Shown here piece after piece: positions 25,095 through 36,907 of a stretch of DNA of 64,000 bases (position 1 is the first letter of the stretch; each line of letters begins with the position of its first letter). The notes under the pieces are model-generated. The model saw only the letters and a program-made list of their open reading frames with translations. It was not told where the DNA came from and did no database searches. The translations under genes were made by a program, and so were the position numbers. The stretch comes from Toxonevra muliebris (taxonomy: Eukaryota > Arthropoda > Insecta > Diptera > Pallopteridae). The stretch is from the NCBI GenBank assembly GCA_963691655.1, contig OY829326.1:72037235-72101234 (forward strand). Reading direction: 5' to 3'.

Positions 25095-27590
25095 CATGAT
25101 ATTTTCACCCCTTTTTACAACAGCTTATGGATGGCCTAAAGGTAGGCCTAAATTTGTTCACACCCAACGAATTTTGAAAACAATGAGTGAAAACAAACCG
25201 TAAATAGTTTTCTAAAAAAGTGAAAAATTGATATGTAATTATACACTATGTTGGGAAAAAACTTCGCCGATTAGATTCTGCATACAACCAGATATTCCCA
25301 AACACTTTTTATGTGGAAGTGTCCGGCTCTCGCCTTTGGCAAACTTTTTCTCGGTTGAATAGGAGAGGCCTCGAGTGCCAAACTTAATATTATGCTGATG
25401 TTTTCTGATCTGGCTTAATGTTTTTTGAACCTTGATAACTGGAACAGCAACAAACATTTCTTTTAACATCTCAACCGCTCTTAAGGGGATACAACTACTT
25501 AACCTCACTTAACCGGGGTGATTTACAAAAACATTTGTACTTTTCGATACCATACAATTTGCATATATACTTTGTTCTCAATAATTAAAGTTCAATATCC
25601 TTGTCTACTTATACACATACATTTCCAAAAGTGATTGCATCCACCTTCGTTTTTTTATGACTAATGATATTTGTTTTTATCTTTTGTCTACAATCAATAA
25701 ATTAATTCAATCCAAACGAAACGAAACAAAAACACTAAAAAATTGTCAACAAATCAAACGAAACAATCAGTACAAAATTGAGTTATAACTTTTATTGACC
25801 ATTGCAACACGCTCCATATAGCAATACACACAAGCACCATAGCTCACCTTTATATACTTATGTGAATGTGCTCATGTCAACTAAGCGTTTGTGTGTCATT
25901 GCACACGAAATGATCCATTAAATCTAATGTCATGGAAGCTACAATTCTCTATAGCTGCCAAGTAAAAATAAGTGCAGCGGTATGAGATAAGTGCCATCTA
26001 CTGAAGCAAACATGATTTCTAAAACTCCTCCAGCTCTCAAAAATCAAACTTGTGTAGGGTACTAACTGCTACCAAATCATTCTCAACAATTCTTAGCTGC
26101 ATCTTCTTATTTTATTGACTGATTTCATTTTTTTTTCCTTTACAATTTGATATCGTTTTCTTTGATTTTATTTTTATTTTTTTTTATTTTACAACATTAT
26201 CTAATGTTGTCGCACTGTCGCCTGTCACTGATGCACAAGCCATGACTGAATTTTCTATGCTGCACATCGAACTAATGACGCTTGAAAATAAAAACAACAG
26301 CAACAACATCAATGTCAAAAGAAATCATTGCTAATGTCACAACAGCGAGTCATTGTCATTAAATTTTTGCGCAATGCAGTTTCGTCTTTCTTTTTAAAAT
26401 GCTGCTGGCAATCATGTTTTTTGTTTTATGTCAGCACAGTCGTCAATTTGGTCCACCGTGCACCACCTGTCAGCATGCAATGCGCCCACATTCATTGAGA
26501 ATTTTTTCTGCTTGGTTTTTATTTGATTTTCTATTCTAAATTTTACTACATTTTTTTTATAGTTCCCTAATCATTTGTGACTTCATTCATTATGACAGCC
26601 AGAATCGAATTGGCAATGGCAATTATTTTGTATAATGACAACGCTGTCATTAGTGTAATTGACAATTATGCGCGTTGCACGTGTGTAAGAAATATTTAAA
26701 CTTGTTCTTATTTTATGCCCCTTAAATTACTTAACATTCTTAGATTTTTAACGTACACACAATTTTCTTATATAACTTTAATACTTTAGTGTTGCCACCT
26801 GTTTGTTCATTCGTTTTCGGGTGTTGTTTACGTAATTTTCCATTAAAAACGTTTTTTGACTTTCAGCTCATAAATGCAACCTAATCTTCCGCATAATAAT
26901 GCGATCAGCAATAAACAATAAATATAAAAACGGAAGTTAATTCACCATAACTGTACGTTGCCATCTATAAAAATTTCGCTATGTGTATTTACTAAGCTAT
27001 AAATAAAGGAACAGGTAAGAGAATAAAAGCAAAGTGAATCTCACTGTACAGTGGGAAGAAATCATTACTAAATCATTTATTTTACAAAAGGAAACTTTTC
27101 TAGTGGCTTTTCGCCAGTATTTTTAAATTCTTGGGCTTCATGTGTGTTCCTGCATACTAGCGATTCCTAGGGAGGTATTGAATATATCACTCTGTCTTTA
27201 CCGATAAAAATCTCATAGCTTTTAATAGTAATAATAAATCAAAAAACATTTTGAAGGGACTCAAACATTATTGAATCGCCCACTTTGATTTCACCCCATA
27301 CAACTGCTGAACAAAACTCGAATGAGTTCTCAGAATTTAGTTTTATTGTAACCGCTGAACAGAGTTTAGGTTAATGCTTTAACTTTTCAGTTTTTTAAAT
27401 ATTTTTTTTTACATTTTTCGAATGGTTTGCATACTTTCAGGATAAAATAAAATAATTTTGGTCAAAATAATGGGAAACTACAATATCATCTATCGTCTTT
27501 AGATAACTTTTCAAAATGAGTTATTTAACAAAGTTGGAATATATTTTTATAAAGCTTGATACGCGTACATAGCTGGAGTACTCGCCAGCT
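25095..27590. other. Gene-poor stretch with one unidentified frame
   Basis: On the minus strand, 25239-25508 is open for 89 codons (contains EKKFAKGESRTLPHKKCLG). I do not recognise it; it may be part of a mobile element upstream of the LINE. The remainder to 27590 is AT-rich noncoding DNA with T tracts near 26126 and 26170. Confidence 0.35.
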
Positions 27591-27736
27591 TTTGTGCTAT
27601 TGGCGCAATGGCTTTGAGTCACTGCGGTGGTTTTGCCATTGCCTATCAAGGTGTGTACTTGTACACTTTCTTATAATTCTCATACATTTCATATCGATAG
27701 TGAATATAAGAAGGTTATGAGAATTAACCACCAGAC

Positions 27737-27808
27737 CGGGAAAGACGGGAATCAAACCCGAACTTCTTGGATGAAAGTCTAGAGCACTACACACTAGACT
27801 ATCGAAGT
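27737..27808 (-). pseudogene. tRNA-Glu-derived sequence (pseudo-tRNA or SINE head)
   Basis: The minus strand reads like tRNA-Glu(TTC): an A-box-like TAGTCTAGTG, anticodon region GACTTTCATCC and a B-box GGGTTTGATTCCC, in 72 bases. The T arm (CGGG/CCCG) pairs, but the acceptor strands do not, so it is not a working tRNA. Sequence downstream on the minus strand to about 27597 may be a SINE body. Confidence 0.55.
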
Positions 27809-28199
27809 CGATACTTACTAACAGAGGTGGTTTTGACTTTCAATGACCCCAGAATACATTGTGATAGGTAATTTTTACTCTGAAAATTGTTTTTTGTTAC
27901 AGCAAAATTATGTAATTTTCATATTTTTGTGTTATACGAGTGGAGGACGAAAAATCTGTCAAAAGGTTTGTTTATACGATCGAAAAAAAAATGATTCCTG
28001 CTTTTCTGTGAAGTAGGCAGAAATTGCTTCCCTCACCTCATCGTCGCACAGAAAGGTTCAGAAAAAGTCTATAAATTTTGGTTTAAGGCTCATTTTAAAG
28101 GGCTTGATTCAGCCTATATATTCTAAATTTCAAAGGTTATAGCGTGTCAGGATTTAGCTCAACAATTTTTCAAAAACGTCCAAAAATGCTATTTAAATG

Positions 28200-29295
28200 G
28201 TTTCAACTCCATTTTTTCTAAAACGTGACGCGATGCTAAGTTTTTGACCTCAGATTTCTGTTCAGCATAAAAAATTCATTCGCAAGTATATTATTCGCCA
28301 TACTCATGCAGGGCAATGTTGTTGGATCAGCTTCAAAGATTTCAAAGACAATCTTAAAATGTAATTAACCCTCTAGTTCCCAAGACCGCCTCTAGACTGC
28401 CTTCACCAAAAGGAATAGAATTGCCACCATAACATTTTATCATATCGTTTAGGGATTTTCCCAAGCTTTCAAAAAAAATGCATCAGTTATGAGCTATGAT
28501 GCGTATTACAGAAGTTAGTGACTGTCAAAGTCAAAGATTTGTGAAAAATAGGTAAATTAATTATTTTGATTGTATTTGAGATAAAAATAAAACAAATAAA
28601 TAAAATACTTCCCGTCATACTATCCAGATAAAAAAGCTAGCTGTGTATAGCTAAGAATTTGAATTTTTTTTATAAAATATTTAATTACTTAAAACAAATT
28701 GATAAAAAGCTCATTCAACAACAAATAATTTTAGGCTTTCAAACTTTTCCACTTCATAAAACCACGCCCATTTGTTTTTTTTTTTTGGGGTTTTTAAGTC
28801 AGTTTATGGTTTTTACGCCAATATTAATCAATTCCGATTTTTTTTTTCAATCAAACATTTGGGAACTAGAGGGTTAATTCTTTAACCCATTATTGCTCAG
28901 AGCACTCCGACTCGGAAGATCCCTATCAACGCTGACTACACGAATTTAGGGAATATATGCCAAACTCATCCGGGTTCCTCATAATTGCCCAAATTCCCAC
29001 AGATAATCATTTGAAAAAATTAACCTCTGATTATTTTTGGTAATTTTTTTTAAGTTGGGTACATCATCAGTAATGGCAAGTCAATGAGTTATCCCAATTA
29101 TGTCCTTCACGATAAAAAAAAATGGATTGGAATCCACATTGAATAATGTTTATTTGAAAGAATTTTAATTTATTAATCTGAAAATTTTTTGTCATATTCG
29201 GCCAAAAATCGGGAACAAATATTTTTACTAAAGCTTCAAAGCATTTATCCATTTTTGTCTGTAGTCTGATAGGGTCCATCAAATGCATCATCGTA
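28200..29295 (-). mobile_element. Inverted, interrupted copy of the 53.0/42.6 kb hAT-type MITE
   Basis: Read on the minus strand, 28878-29295 matches 53140-53560 (TTTGATGGACCCT, CATTGACTTGCCATTACTGA, GGAACCCGGATGAG, GTGCTCTGAGCAATAATG). After the insertion at 28365-28877 the match resumes at 28200-28364 (TTTTAAGATTG, TCTGAGGTCAAAAACTT, CGTCACG). The distal TIRs are missing or too diverged to see. Confidence 0.7.
28369..28873. mobile_element. TTAA-flanked MITE (piggyBac type), 505 bp, nested
   Basis: TTAA at 28365-28368 and 28874-28877 flank perfect 13 bp inverted ends CCCTCTAGTTCCC and GGGAACTAGAGGG. The paralogous copy at 53550 shows the uninterrupted site (AAAATTTAATCATATTTTAAG), which confirms the boundaries and the TTAA duplication. 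A relative without a clear left end lies at 44690-45287. No coding capacity. Confidence 0.85.
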
Positions 29296-30020
29296 TTTAG
29301 GTTAGGTTAGGTTAGAGTGGTTGTCCTATAATAATAGGACCTACTTAGGCCATATAAGGCCCATTATAATACCACGTGGCTTATCCACAATTCCCTAATC
29401 TTACAATGAACTTCGTGGTTCTCTGAACTGTAGAATCCCTGATGCCAGCAGATTCAAACACAGTAAGCTAGATAACTTAAGTAGAGTTGAACCATTTTGT
29501 GGTTTTAATAAACTTATCTAAATATCTGATGTCAGCAGATTCGAGGTCAGCATGATTGCTGTAAAAGAGTTGACCTAAAGATTTTAGTCTACATGTGGCA
29601 AGCGCTGGACAGTTACAGAGAAAGTTGAGAGTAGTTGCCTCCTCTTCCTCGTCTAGGCAGCTTCTGCAGAAGTCATAAGATGGTAGCCCCAATCTGCTGG
29701 CATGTCTGCCAATTAGACAATGTCCAGTAATTATCGCCACAGTGTTGCTAATAGAAGGTCTATTAAGCAAAGCTAGAGAATTTGACCTTTCTGGGTTGTA
29801 GGAGGGCCAAATTAGTTTTTTGTGAGAGCACGTGTACGTTCCTCTCCACCTTTTGTTAGCTATGTCAATAATTTGGCTATATATGCTCAGTTTGCAGATT
29901 GCCATAGGCATACCTGGGTCAACACAAGGAATAGGGAATGTTGTGCCTAGCCTTTCCAGCTCGTCGGCTTTACAATTACCCGGAATGTCACTATGACCTG
30001 GTACCCAATACAGGTGTACC
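29296..30020 (-). pseudogene. LINE 3' fragment with RNase H end
   Basis: Minus-strand reading starts with an RNase H C-terminal block (LYWVPGHSDIPGNCKADELE) at about 30010. It continues in a 144-codon open frame (29477-29911) with a Cys/His cluster typical of the end of such ORF2s (FCRSCLDEEEE then FLCNCPALATC). It ends in a 3' UTR whose terminus is a CTAACC repeat (AGGTTAGGTTAGGTTAG on the plus strand at 29299). RNase H plus this tail suggests an I/R1/LOA-type LINE. It is 5'-truncated. Confidence 0.7.
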
Positions 30021-30126
30021 TTGAAATATCATTGTATTTAATTTATTGAATAGTATTTAAACTTATTTCATAAAAATTATTTTTGAATATTTTCTTCGAA
30101 TAAAAACTCCCCCCAAATTATTATGG

Positions 30127-31405
30127 TAAGGAGTGAGATTGCAAAAATCTTAACACACGTTTTACCTAATAATTTTTTTTGGGTGTAAAATTTAAAAATT
30201 TCTTTGATGTAGTTATCTTTGAAAAATATGTCAGTTGTTATTTTTAATGACAAACATGTTGATTTATTGTGAGTTTGATCAAAATGAGTGAAGAAAAAGA
30301 AGTACGTCTTAAAATGATTACAAATTTTCAAAAAAATCCAAATTGGTCTTACAAAAAATTGGCCAAAGAATTGAAGGTATGCGGTCAAACTGTTTCCAAT
30401 GTTATTAAACAGTTTCAGGAGAATTTGACCATCGATAGGAAACCTGGTTCGGGAAGAAAACAAGGACCACATGATATTGGGAAAGCCAAGAAAATAGAAA
30501 GCATATTGAAAAGATCTCCAAACACATCTGGTAGGAAAGCTGCCCGGTTAGTCCAGTGCTCTGACTATTTGGTGCGAAAAGTTAAAGCCAATGCAGGTTT
30601 GAAAACATAAAAAGTCCAAAAAGTTCCAGGCGGGAATGCTGCAAAAAATTTAGACGCCAAAAGTAGGGCTCGGAAATTAAAATCGAATTTCAAACAAAAA
30701 TATTCATGTTGTATAATGGTGTACTGGCAGATTTTACGCAGCTTCCAAGTCAAAATTTGTATGTTGCTGATGCTCGAGGAAATGTCGAAGAACACTTTAG
30801 AATCCAAAAGCAGACAAAATTTCCTAAAAAATTCCTGGTATGGCAAGCTATATATAAGCTATGCACTATATGCAGTTGTGGCAAAAGAAGCAACTGTTAC
30901 AGTTACAATTGTTACAGTGGGCTCTATAAATACCGAAATATACATTAAAAATATTTGAAAAAAAGACTTCTTCCTTTCATAAGAGAGCACAATGTGTCCA
31001 CATATTTTTGGCCCGATTTGGCATCATGTCACTACGGCAAGAAAGCTCTGGAGTGGTACCAAGAGAGGCCAATCCTCCAAATTGTCTGGATCTAAGACCA
31101 GTGGAGAAATATGTGGCTCTTGTGAAAAGAAACTTAAAGAGCATAAAAAAGGTGTCCCAAAATATCGAAGATTTTAAAAGGAGATGGGCAAACTGTTCCA
31201 AAAAGGTGTCTGAAACAACTATCAAATCTCTAATGGAAGGCTTACCAAAAAAGGTCCACGAGTGGTTAGAACTATAAAATTTATATTTTTCTGTAATTTG
31301 TAAATTATTATCAATTAAATAAAAGAAAAATTAAAACTCTAAGATCAACCGTTTAAAAATTATTGAATTTTATATATGTTAAGATTTTTTCGATCTCACT
31401 CCTTA
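30127..31405 (+). mobile_element. Tc1/mariner-superfamily element with both ends
   Basis: Starting from a TA, the left end reads TAAGGAGTGAGATTGCAAAA then ATCTTAACA (from 30127). The inverted right end reads TAAGGAGTGAGATCGAAAAA then ATCTTAACA (ending 31405). TA duplications are the rule for this superfamily. The length, about 1.28 kb, is typical for a complete element with one transposase gene. Confidence 0.85.
30284..31277 (+). pseudogene. Tc1/mariner transposase, broken by frameshifts and stops
   Basis: The N-terminal frame from the ATG at 30284 is open to about 30608 and carries a helix-turn-helix DNA-binding region (SYKKLAKELKVCGQTVSNVI) and a second one (GRKAARLVQCSDYLVRKVK). Catalytic parts follow in other frames. 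An ADFTQLPSQNLYVADARG block holds the first-Asp region at about 30730-30780, FWPDLASCHYGKKALEWYQ the second Asp at 31010-31070, and NCLDLRPVEKYVALVKRNLK the third acidic residue at 31080-31140. A WQAI-like block lies between. The end HEWLEL-stop is at 31277. At least three frame changes make it inactive. Confidence 0.8.
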
Positions 31406-33970
31406 TCTCGTGGAACGGTCTTGGTTTAACACTCATATACCCCTATTTTCTTGAATGAATATTTTTCTTAAATTATTTAATACTTATTTACTGAAAATAA
31501 ATCATATTTACATACTGGGTCATGAAATTACCCGAAGAGATGTATGAGTGTTAAACAGGATCGGGATCGTCTATTTTTTACATACTGGCTATAGTCTGTT
31601 TTTAACATACTGGATAACTGCTTCTAAATCTTCCATTAGTTAGCTCGGTCATGACTATTCGACTGATATTTTACTTAAAAAATTCATGATAGAATTTTAA
31701 ATTATATGTAGATAATTGCAAATTCTCATGCATACATCCTTCTTTAGTTGAACCAACTATTTTTATGCTACTACTTATTTATGACAGTATTTATTTTATT
31801 TTATTTTTTTAACTTTACTACGAAACTTCATACCTGTGCAGTTTGTTAGCACCTGTGTGTATGTGTGTGTGCATGTGGACTAGATTTACTTTTACGACAT
31901 AAAACTCTGTATTCTGTATTCATTTTCTTCGTTTTTCTTGAGCTGGCTGCTTCTATTTTCTTAGAGAGAGTAATAAAATGTTAATATATGAAATTAAGGT
32001 GTCATAAATTTGCTTTACTATGCTTTAATTTAATTGCTTCATTTTTTTTTTTTTTTTAATAAAGTTAATGGCAAATGATATAAAAAAGTAGAGGAGGATA
32101 TGGTAGCATATATGTATGCAGGTAGTAAACGGATTCAGGGATTGCAAAAGGTGTTAGCGCTGAGTGTGGCATAGATAATGCAGCGTATAATTTTAAGGAA
32201 CTGTGCAAAATAATAATTTAAAATAGTGCAAATATTTGGTGACAATAAAATTAATGCAAAGTGTAGTTGATTAAAATTGTAAGAGTTTTTAAGGAGAGAA
32301 TAATAAAAAAAGGAAATTACTTTATAATAAGGTGTATTTTTATTTTTAAGGCAGCAGCTAAGCAACTCTGCATAAAATTGAAGCGAAGTTTAAATTTCAT
32401 TTATTTATTTTTTTGAATGAAATTTTCTCGTTTCAAATGAGTTGTCTACATATTTCTTCATTAATTTCTCTTAACTTCAACTGAAGTGCTGTAAATCAAT
32501 TAATTTTTAACAATTCCCCTGGGAGCACATTGATCCCTTTTTTCTACACAAAAACTTCTAAATTTTACACTAATCATTTATCTTTATAATTTTTCAAGTT
32601 AAACTTCAGTGCTGTTTTCACTTAAAATTCAATCCGAGAAATTCACGCGTCAAACACGCTTTTCAAATGAACCCTTGACTAAGATTTTTGATATTTTCAC
32701 GAGGTTTCTAAAATGATATACTTACACAGTCAATCCCAAAAAAAAAAAAAGCAAAGGCGACATCTTCACTATCAGTCAAAGAAAACGATGTATACAAATG
32801 ACTGCATTGAAGTCACATAATTAAGTGTCAACTATGGTCGCAACTCGCGATTCGGCTCCACTTTTCTTTCTAAGTATACTTTAGTTGGGGTGAGGGGATT
32901 AAGTTGTTCATCTCATCATGTCTTCTTAATAAGGGGTTGCTGCAGTGAGTGAGTGAGGCAAAGATTTTTAAAAATTCCACAATATTAATTAGGAAAAGCG
33001 TAAAAATGTTTTTGGTAAATTGCTTGTGACTTGTGAGATACGCTTTCTGGGCTTGCAACAACAACTGCAACTTGTACATCCAATTGGGAAATCTTTCTCT
33101 TTGGCTTTGGTTAAGTTGGGGTTATCGACAACACAATTTTATGGAATCCGCTTTGTTTCACATGTGTCACATGACAATAGCTTGGTGCAGCCAGCCAACG
33201 TGTGCCATATTGATATCCATGTCAAATGTCAAGTTGGTGTTATTTGACATTTTGTTTATTCAAAATTATGTTGAGTGGTGGGGGGGCGTAATAATCATTT
33301 GGTATTATCACTTTTGGTATTTGTTTCTACACATATTATGCTTGAAACTTTAGTTGGGTATTAATTACTTAGTGCACACAGCTCAATTACAAAATTTAAT
33401 TATTTTTTGTTGTTTTGTTTCTTCTTTTATAAATAATGTTTATTTTGATTTATCTTGTATATTTTTTTGTTAGAAAAAGAAATAAAGCAACCATTCTTTG
33501 ATTTAAGGAATGTGTCATAAAGAATATTAGCCTCCCTAATTGTGAGATTCTGAAATATATGTAAATACAAAGTACTAGGTGTATACGTTTTCTAGACCCG
33601 TTTTCTGTACTCCTTTCGGACTATTTTTCATTGTAATTGGGAAGTCTAATGCTAATGAAAGCTCTATTTCATTGGTATTCAGAACTTTATTTCATTACAT
33701 TGTGGATCAAAAATCAACTATATCGCTAAAATGCGAGAGAATTCAAGAAGTGTTCGATAATTACTTTGGGTTGTTGATCAGGAATCTGTGGAAGGTCTTT
33801 CTTAAGCTCTTCCTTTACCTCCTTCAAGAAATATTTAATGATTTTTCATTATGAAATTTTGAACATTTTTTACCCCACACCTCCCACCGAGCCTGCTATT
33901 TGCCCTTATTTTTTTTAATAATGGGATAATTTCTTTTACATTTTTTTAATTTAAGCTTATCTCTGACACA
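31406..33970. other. No gene recognised
   Basis: AT-rich noncoding DNA with T tracts (32044-32058), a GT-rich run near 31857-31875 and a poly-A run near 32739. Frames at 33020-33353 and 33579-33854 have no recognisable motif. A G run lies at 33280. Confidence 0.5.
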
Positions 33971-33976
33971 TATAAA

Positions 33977-35165
33977 AGGTGTTTTTTTTAGAAGTGTGGT
34001 TTTCAATCTGGCAATACTTTTTTCAGAGTTGGTCTTTTGACAGCTGTCACTTGATTTATGCTCAGTTTGATTTGCCATTTCATAATGAATAGACTTACTG
34101 CTGAACAACGTTTGCAAATTTATGACCAAAATAATGGTTCGGTTCGCGCGATGCATCGCCCGCTGCATCCAATATTCGGTCGACATAATCGCCTAGCAGA
34201 GTCGGTAATTCGAGCAACCATGGATCGGTTTCGCACCACGTTTACTCTAGTGAATAATGAGCATCTTCAGAAACGCCGTACAGTGCGCACCGAAAACGCT
34301 ATTGCTGCTGTGGAGCAGAGTATCGAAGAAGACCCGAATGAGTCCATCCTCCATCGCGCGGAACAATTGGAGCTGTGCCCATCCACTTTATGGAAGATTT
34401 TGCGGAAGAATCTTGGTTTGCAAAATCCAACTCGTGCAAGAATTGAAGCCGAACGACCATCAACCGCGTCGCACGTTCGGTGAACGTGCTCAAAACGAGG
34501 TGGCCACCGATCACAATTTTCACAAGAAAATTTTGTTCAGCGATGAAGCTCACTTTTGATTGAATGGGTACGTTAATAAGCAAAATTGTCGCATTTGGAG
34601 TAATGATAATCCACAAGCCATTGTTGAGACGCTGTTACATCCTCAAAAAGTCACTGTTTTGTATGCTCTATAGGCAGAGGGAATCATTGGTCCATATTTC
34701 TTGAAAGATGAAGCCGGCCATAATGTTACAGTCAATGGGGAACGCTATAGAGCCATGATTAATGACTTTTTCGTGCCTGAATTGGAGGATGTTGATGTGG
34801 ACGACCTTTGGTTCCAACAAAACGGCGCTTTATCCCGCGTCGTGGGCCTGCGGCGTGGCCTCCAAGATCGTGCGATTTAACACCGCTGGAATATTTTTTG
34901 TTTGGTTATGTGAAGTCACTGGTCTACGCAGATAAGTCCGAGACGATTGACGCCTTGGAAGAGAATATTCGGCGCGTTATTACTGACATACGGCTGACTC
35001 TTGGCTGGAAATTATTCGAGCCAGCCGCGGCGGCCAGTTGCCCGAAATCATTTTTAAAACATAATAGCAGGCCCTTATCTTTATAATAAAGCAAAATTCT
35101 TGGCCATAACATTAAGTTATATACGTTTTATTTCTTCTTGAAAACCACACTGGAGTTAGAATTTT
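33977..35165 (+). mobile_element. Second mariner-type element
   Basis: Inverted ends share AGTGTGGTTTTCAA at 33993-34006 and its exact complement at 35138-35151. The outer bases, TTTTTTTTAGA on the left and a diverged counterpart on the right, are less conserved, so the exact ends are uncertain. It encloses a transposase pseudogene. Confidence 0.75.
34085..35086 (+). pseudogene. Mariner-type transposase, internally deleted
   Basis: The N-terminal half is open for 133 codons from the ATG at 34085 (MNRLTAEQRLQIYDQNNGSV). It has the DNA-binding region and LCPSTLWKILRKNLG. A frameshift near 34420 leads to QLVQELKPND-like sequence and the first catalytic motif ILFSDEAHF (34530-34557), followed by a stop. 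NGYVNKQNCRIW and VTVNGERYRAMI follow. The second motif reads WFQQNGA where relatives have QQDGA. Right after it about 20 residues are missing. PPRSCDLTPLEYFLFGYVKS holds the third Asp. It is clearly dead. Confidence 0.85.
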
Positions 35166-35169
35166 AGCG

Positions 35170-36900
35170 TTCGAGAGAGTTTTTGGATAATTTTAAAATA
35201 AGCGGGTAGTCACAAACAGTAGGTTGTATAGTTTAGTATGGTGTCGTTGGTCAGTTAGGTTCCGCAGCTGTATATCAGAATTAATTTTGCATTAGAATCA
35301 AATCTTCAAATGAGCGGATGTTACAGCATTGAACTTCAATCATAACACATTTTTTGGACATGGACATTGACTTCGGATTTTGTAAGAGAAAATATTTCTG
35401 AGCAATTCTGCCTTTTTTGTCCTAGGCTAGTAATGTTATTCTTCTTCTATTATTCTTCCTGCATAACATGTTCATTAAGCCTATATATTTTAGTAATTAA
35501 AAAGATAATGAACTGTTAAATTTGAAACAATTAAAAATAACAAATAATAAAAAGAAGATGACCAGCTTCAACGTATAAAAACGTTTTGGAAAAAAAACTT
35601 TTTTATACAAAAAACAGACTCCAATCTTAGTACATATCTGAAAATTCTGACCAATTGGTGTCAAAGAAGAATAACAACAAGTTTATGTAATAGTAGTGGT
35701 AGTTCCTTTCAACAATACGATTTATTGAAGGTATTGTCTAGTAATTCTCATTCACTTTACAATATTTATGGAAGAGTCCGCGTTCACAGCTGCTTGCTCT
35801 TTAAACTTTTGTTATTCTTCTGGAACAATGTGTTCATTAAGCCTATCTATCTTAATAGTTAAGTAAATTTTTTTTTTTTTTTTAATTTTTGTATTGGGCT
35901 GGACTTCAAAAATTTATATACTCAATAAAAAATAAAAAGCGTTAACGGATCTTTGTAATTTTTAGCGCATTTTAAGGTAATAAAGTTTTTAACAATTTTT
36001 TTTGGCTCCAATTAAGGATGGCCGATGTATGGAAAAATATCGAAATTTTTAACCTTGTTATCTACAATTTTTCTGTAAGGTACTTAGAGCCAGCAAATTA
36101 TTAACAAATTATAGAATGAACGGAGGATAATTTTTAGGGGTGTACAATGAAACCTTTAATTTTGTATGTAATAACATATTATATAGGTAAGTGAACCATA
36201 CATTAATAAATAAGCATCCAAAATGCAGTAGCTCAAAACATATGTTGGACAGTACTACTTCAGCTGTGAACCACTGTGTATAAATTTTATTAACATAGGA
36301 ACAAATTAAAAGGTTTCAAGTGATGCTTAAATTTTTGGGCTTATTGCCGAAAGGAATAATAGTTTTGATAAATGTTTTTCAGTAAGTCGACTAAGTAAAT
36401 TAGAGCGAATTACACTGTATGACAGTGAGAGAAAACTCTTTTCTAGTCAAGCAGAAAAAATTGCATACTCATCGTCGGTTTCTAGTTTAGTTTTAGAAAC
36501 CAGCAATAGTGCGAGAGTATATTTATGGTACTCTCATTGCTGAACTGGCTCAAGCTCTCAGGGAAAACATTTAAATGGGAGTGAAAAAAACTTACTTTTG
36601 CAGCCCATAGCCGAATATACATTCAAAAATTCATAAACGATATCCCTCCTTTTATTGCCTAGAAAATTTATGCATAAAGATATAAAGCTTTTCCGGACTC
36701 TTCTTTCAACTGCCTTTAGCTAAGCCGAAAATTCCGTGTCGTTCACAATTTTTCGAATCTAAGACTCAATAAATATGATTTAGACAAAAATTCATCTGGC
36801 GAGACAGAGGTCGCGGTTGTTGCTAAATTTGTTTTGGGAGATTAGGTATAGATGTGAAGACTTCATTTTGATTCCCCGAACATGGAGCGGATTGATTTTT
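35170..36900. other. No gene recognised; short direct repeat
   Basis: A 60-70 bp block with TTATTCTTC and GTTCATTAAGCCTATMTAT occurs at about 35447-35505 and 35810-35865. A hairpin lies at 36501-36542 (CAGCAAT...GAGAGTA / TACTCTCATTGCTG). No coding evidence. Confidence 0.45.
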
Positions 36901-36907
36901 TATCCAG

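Noticed and set aside
25239..25508. 89-codon minus-strand frame as a gene
   Set aside because: No recognised domain, start context or splice support; mentioned under the surrounding stretch only.
27737..27808. Functional tRNA-Glu gene
   Set aside because: The acceptor strands do not pair and the anticodon stem is imperfect; it is a derived sequence only.
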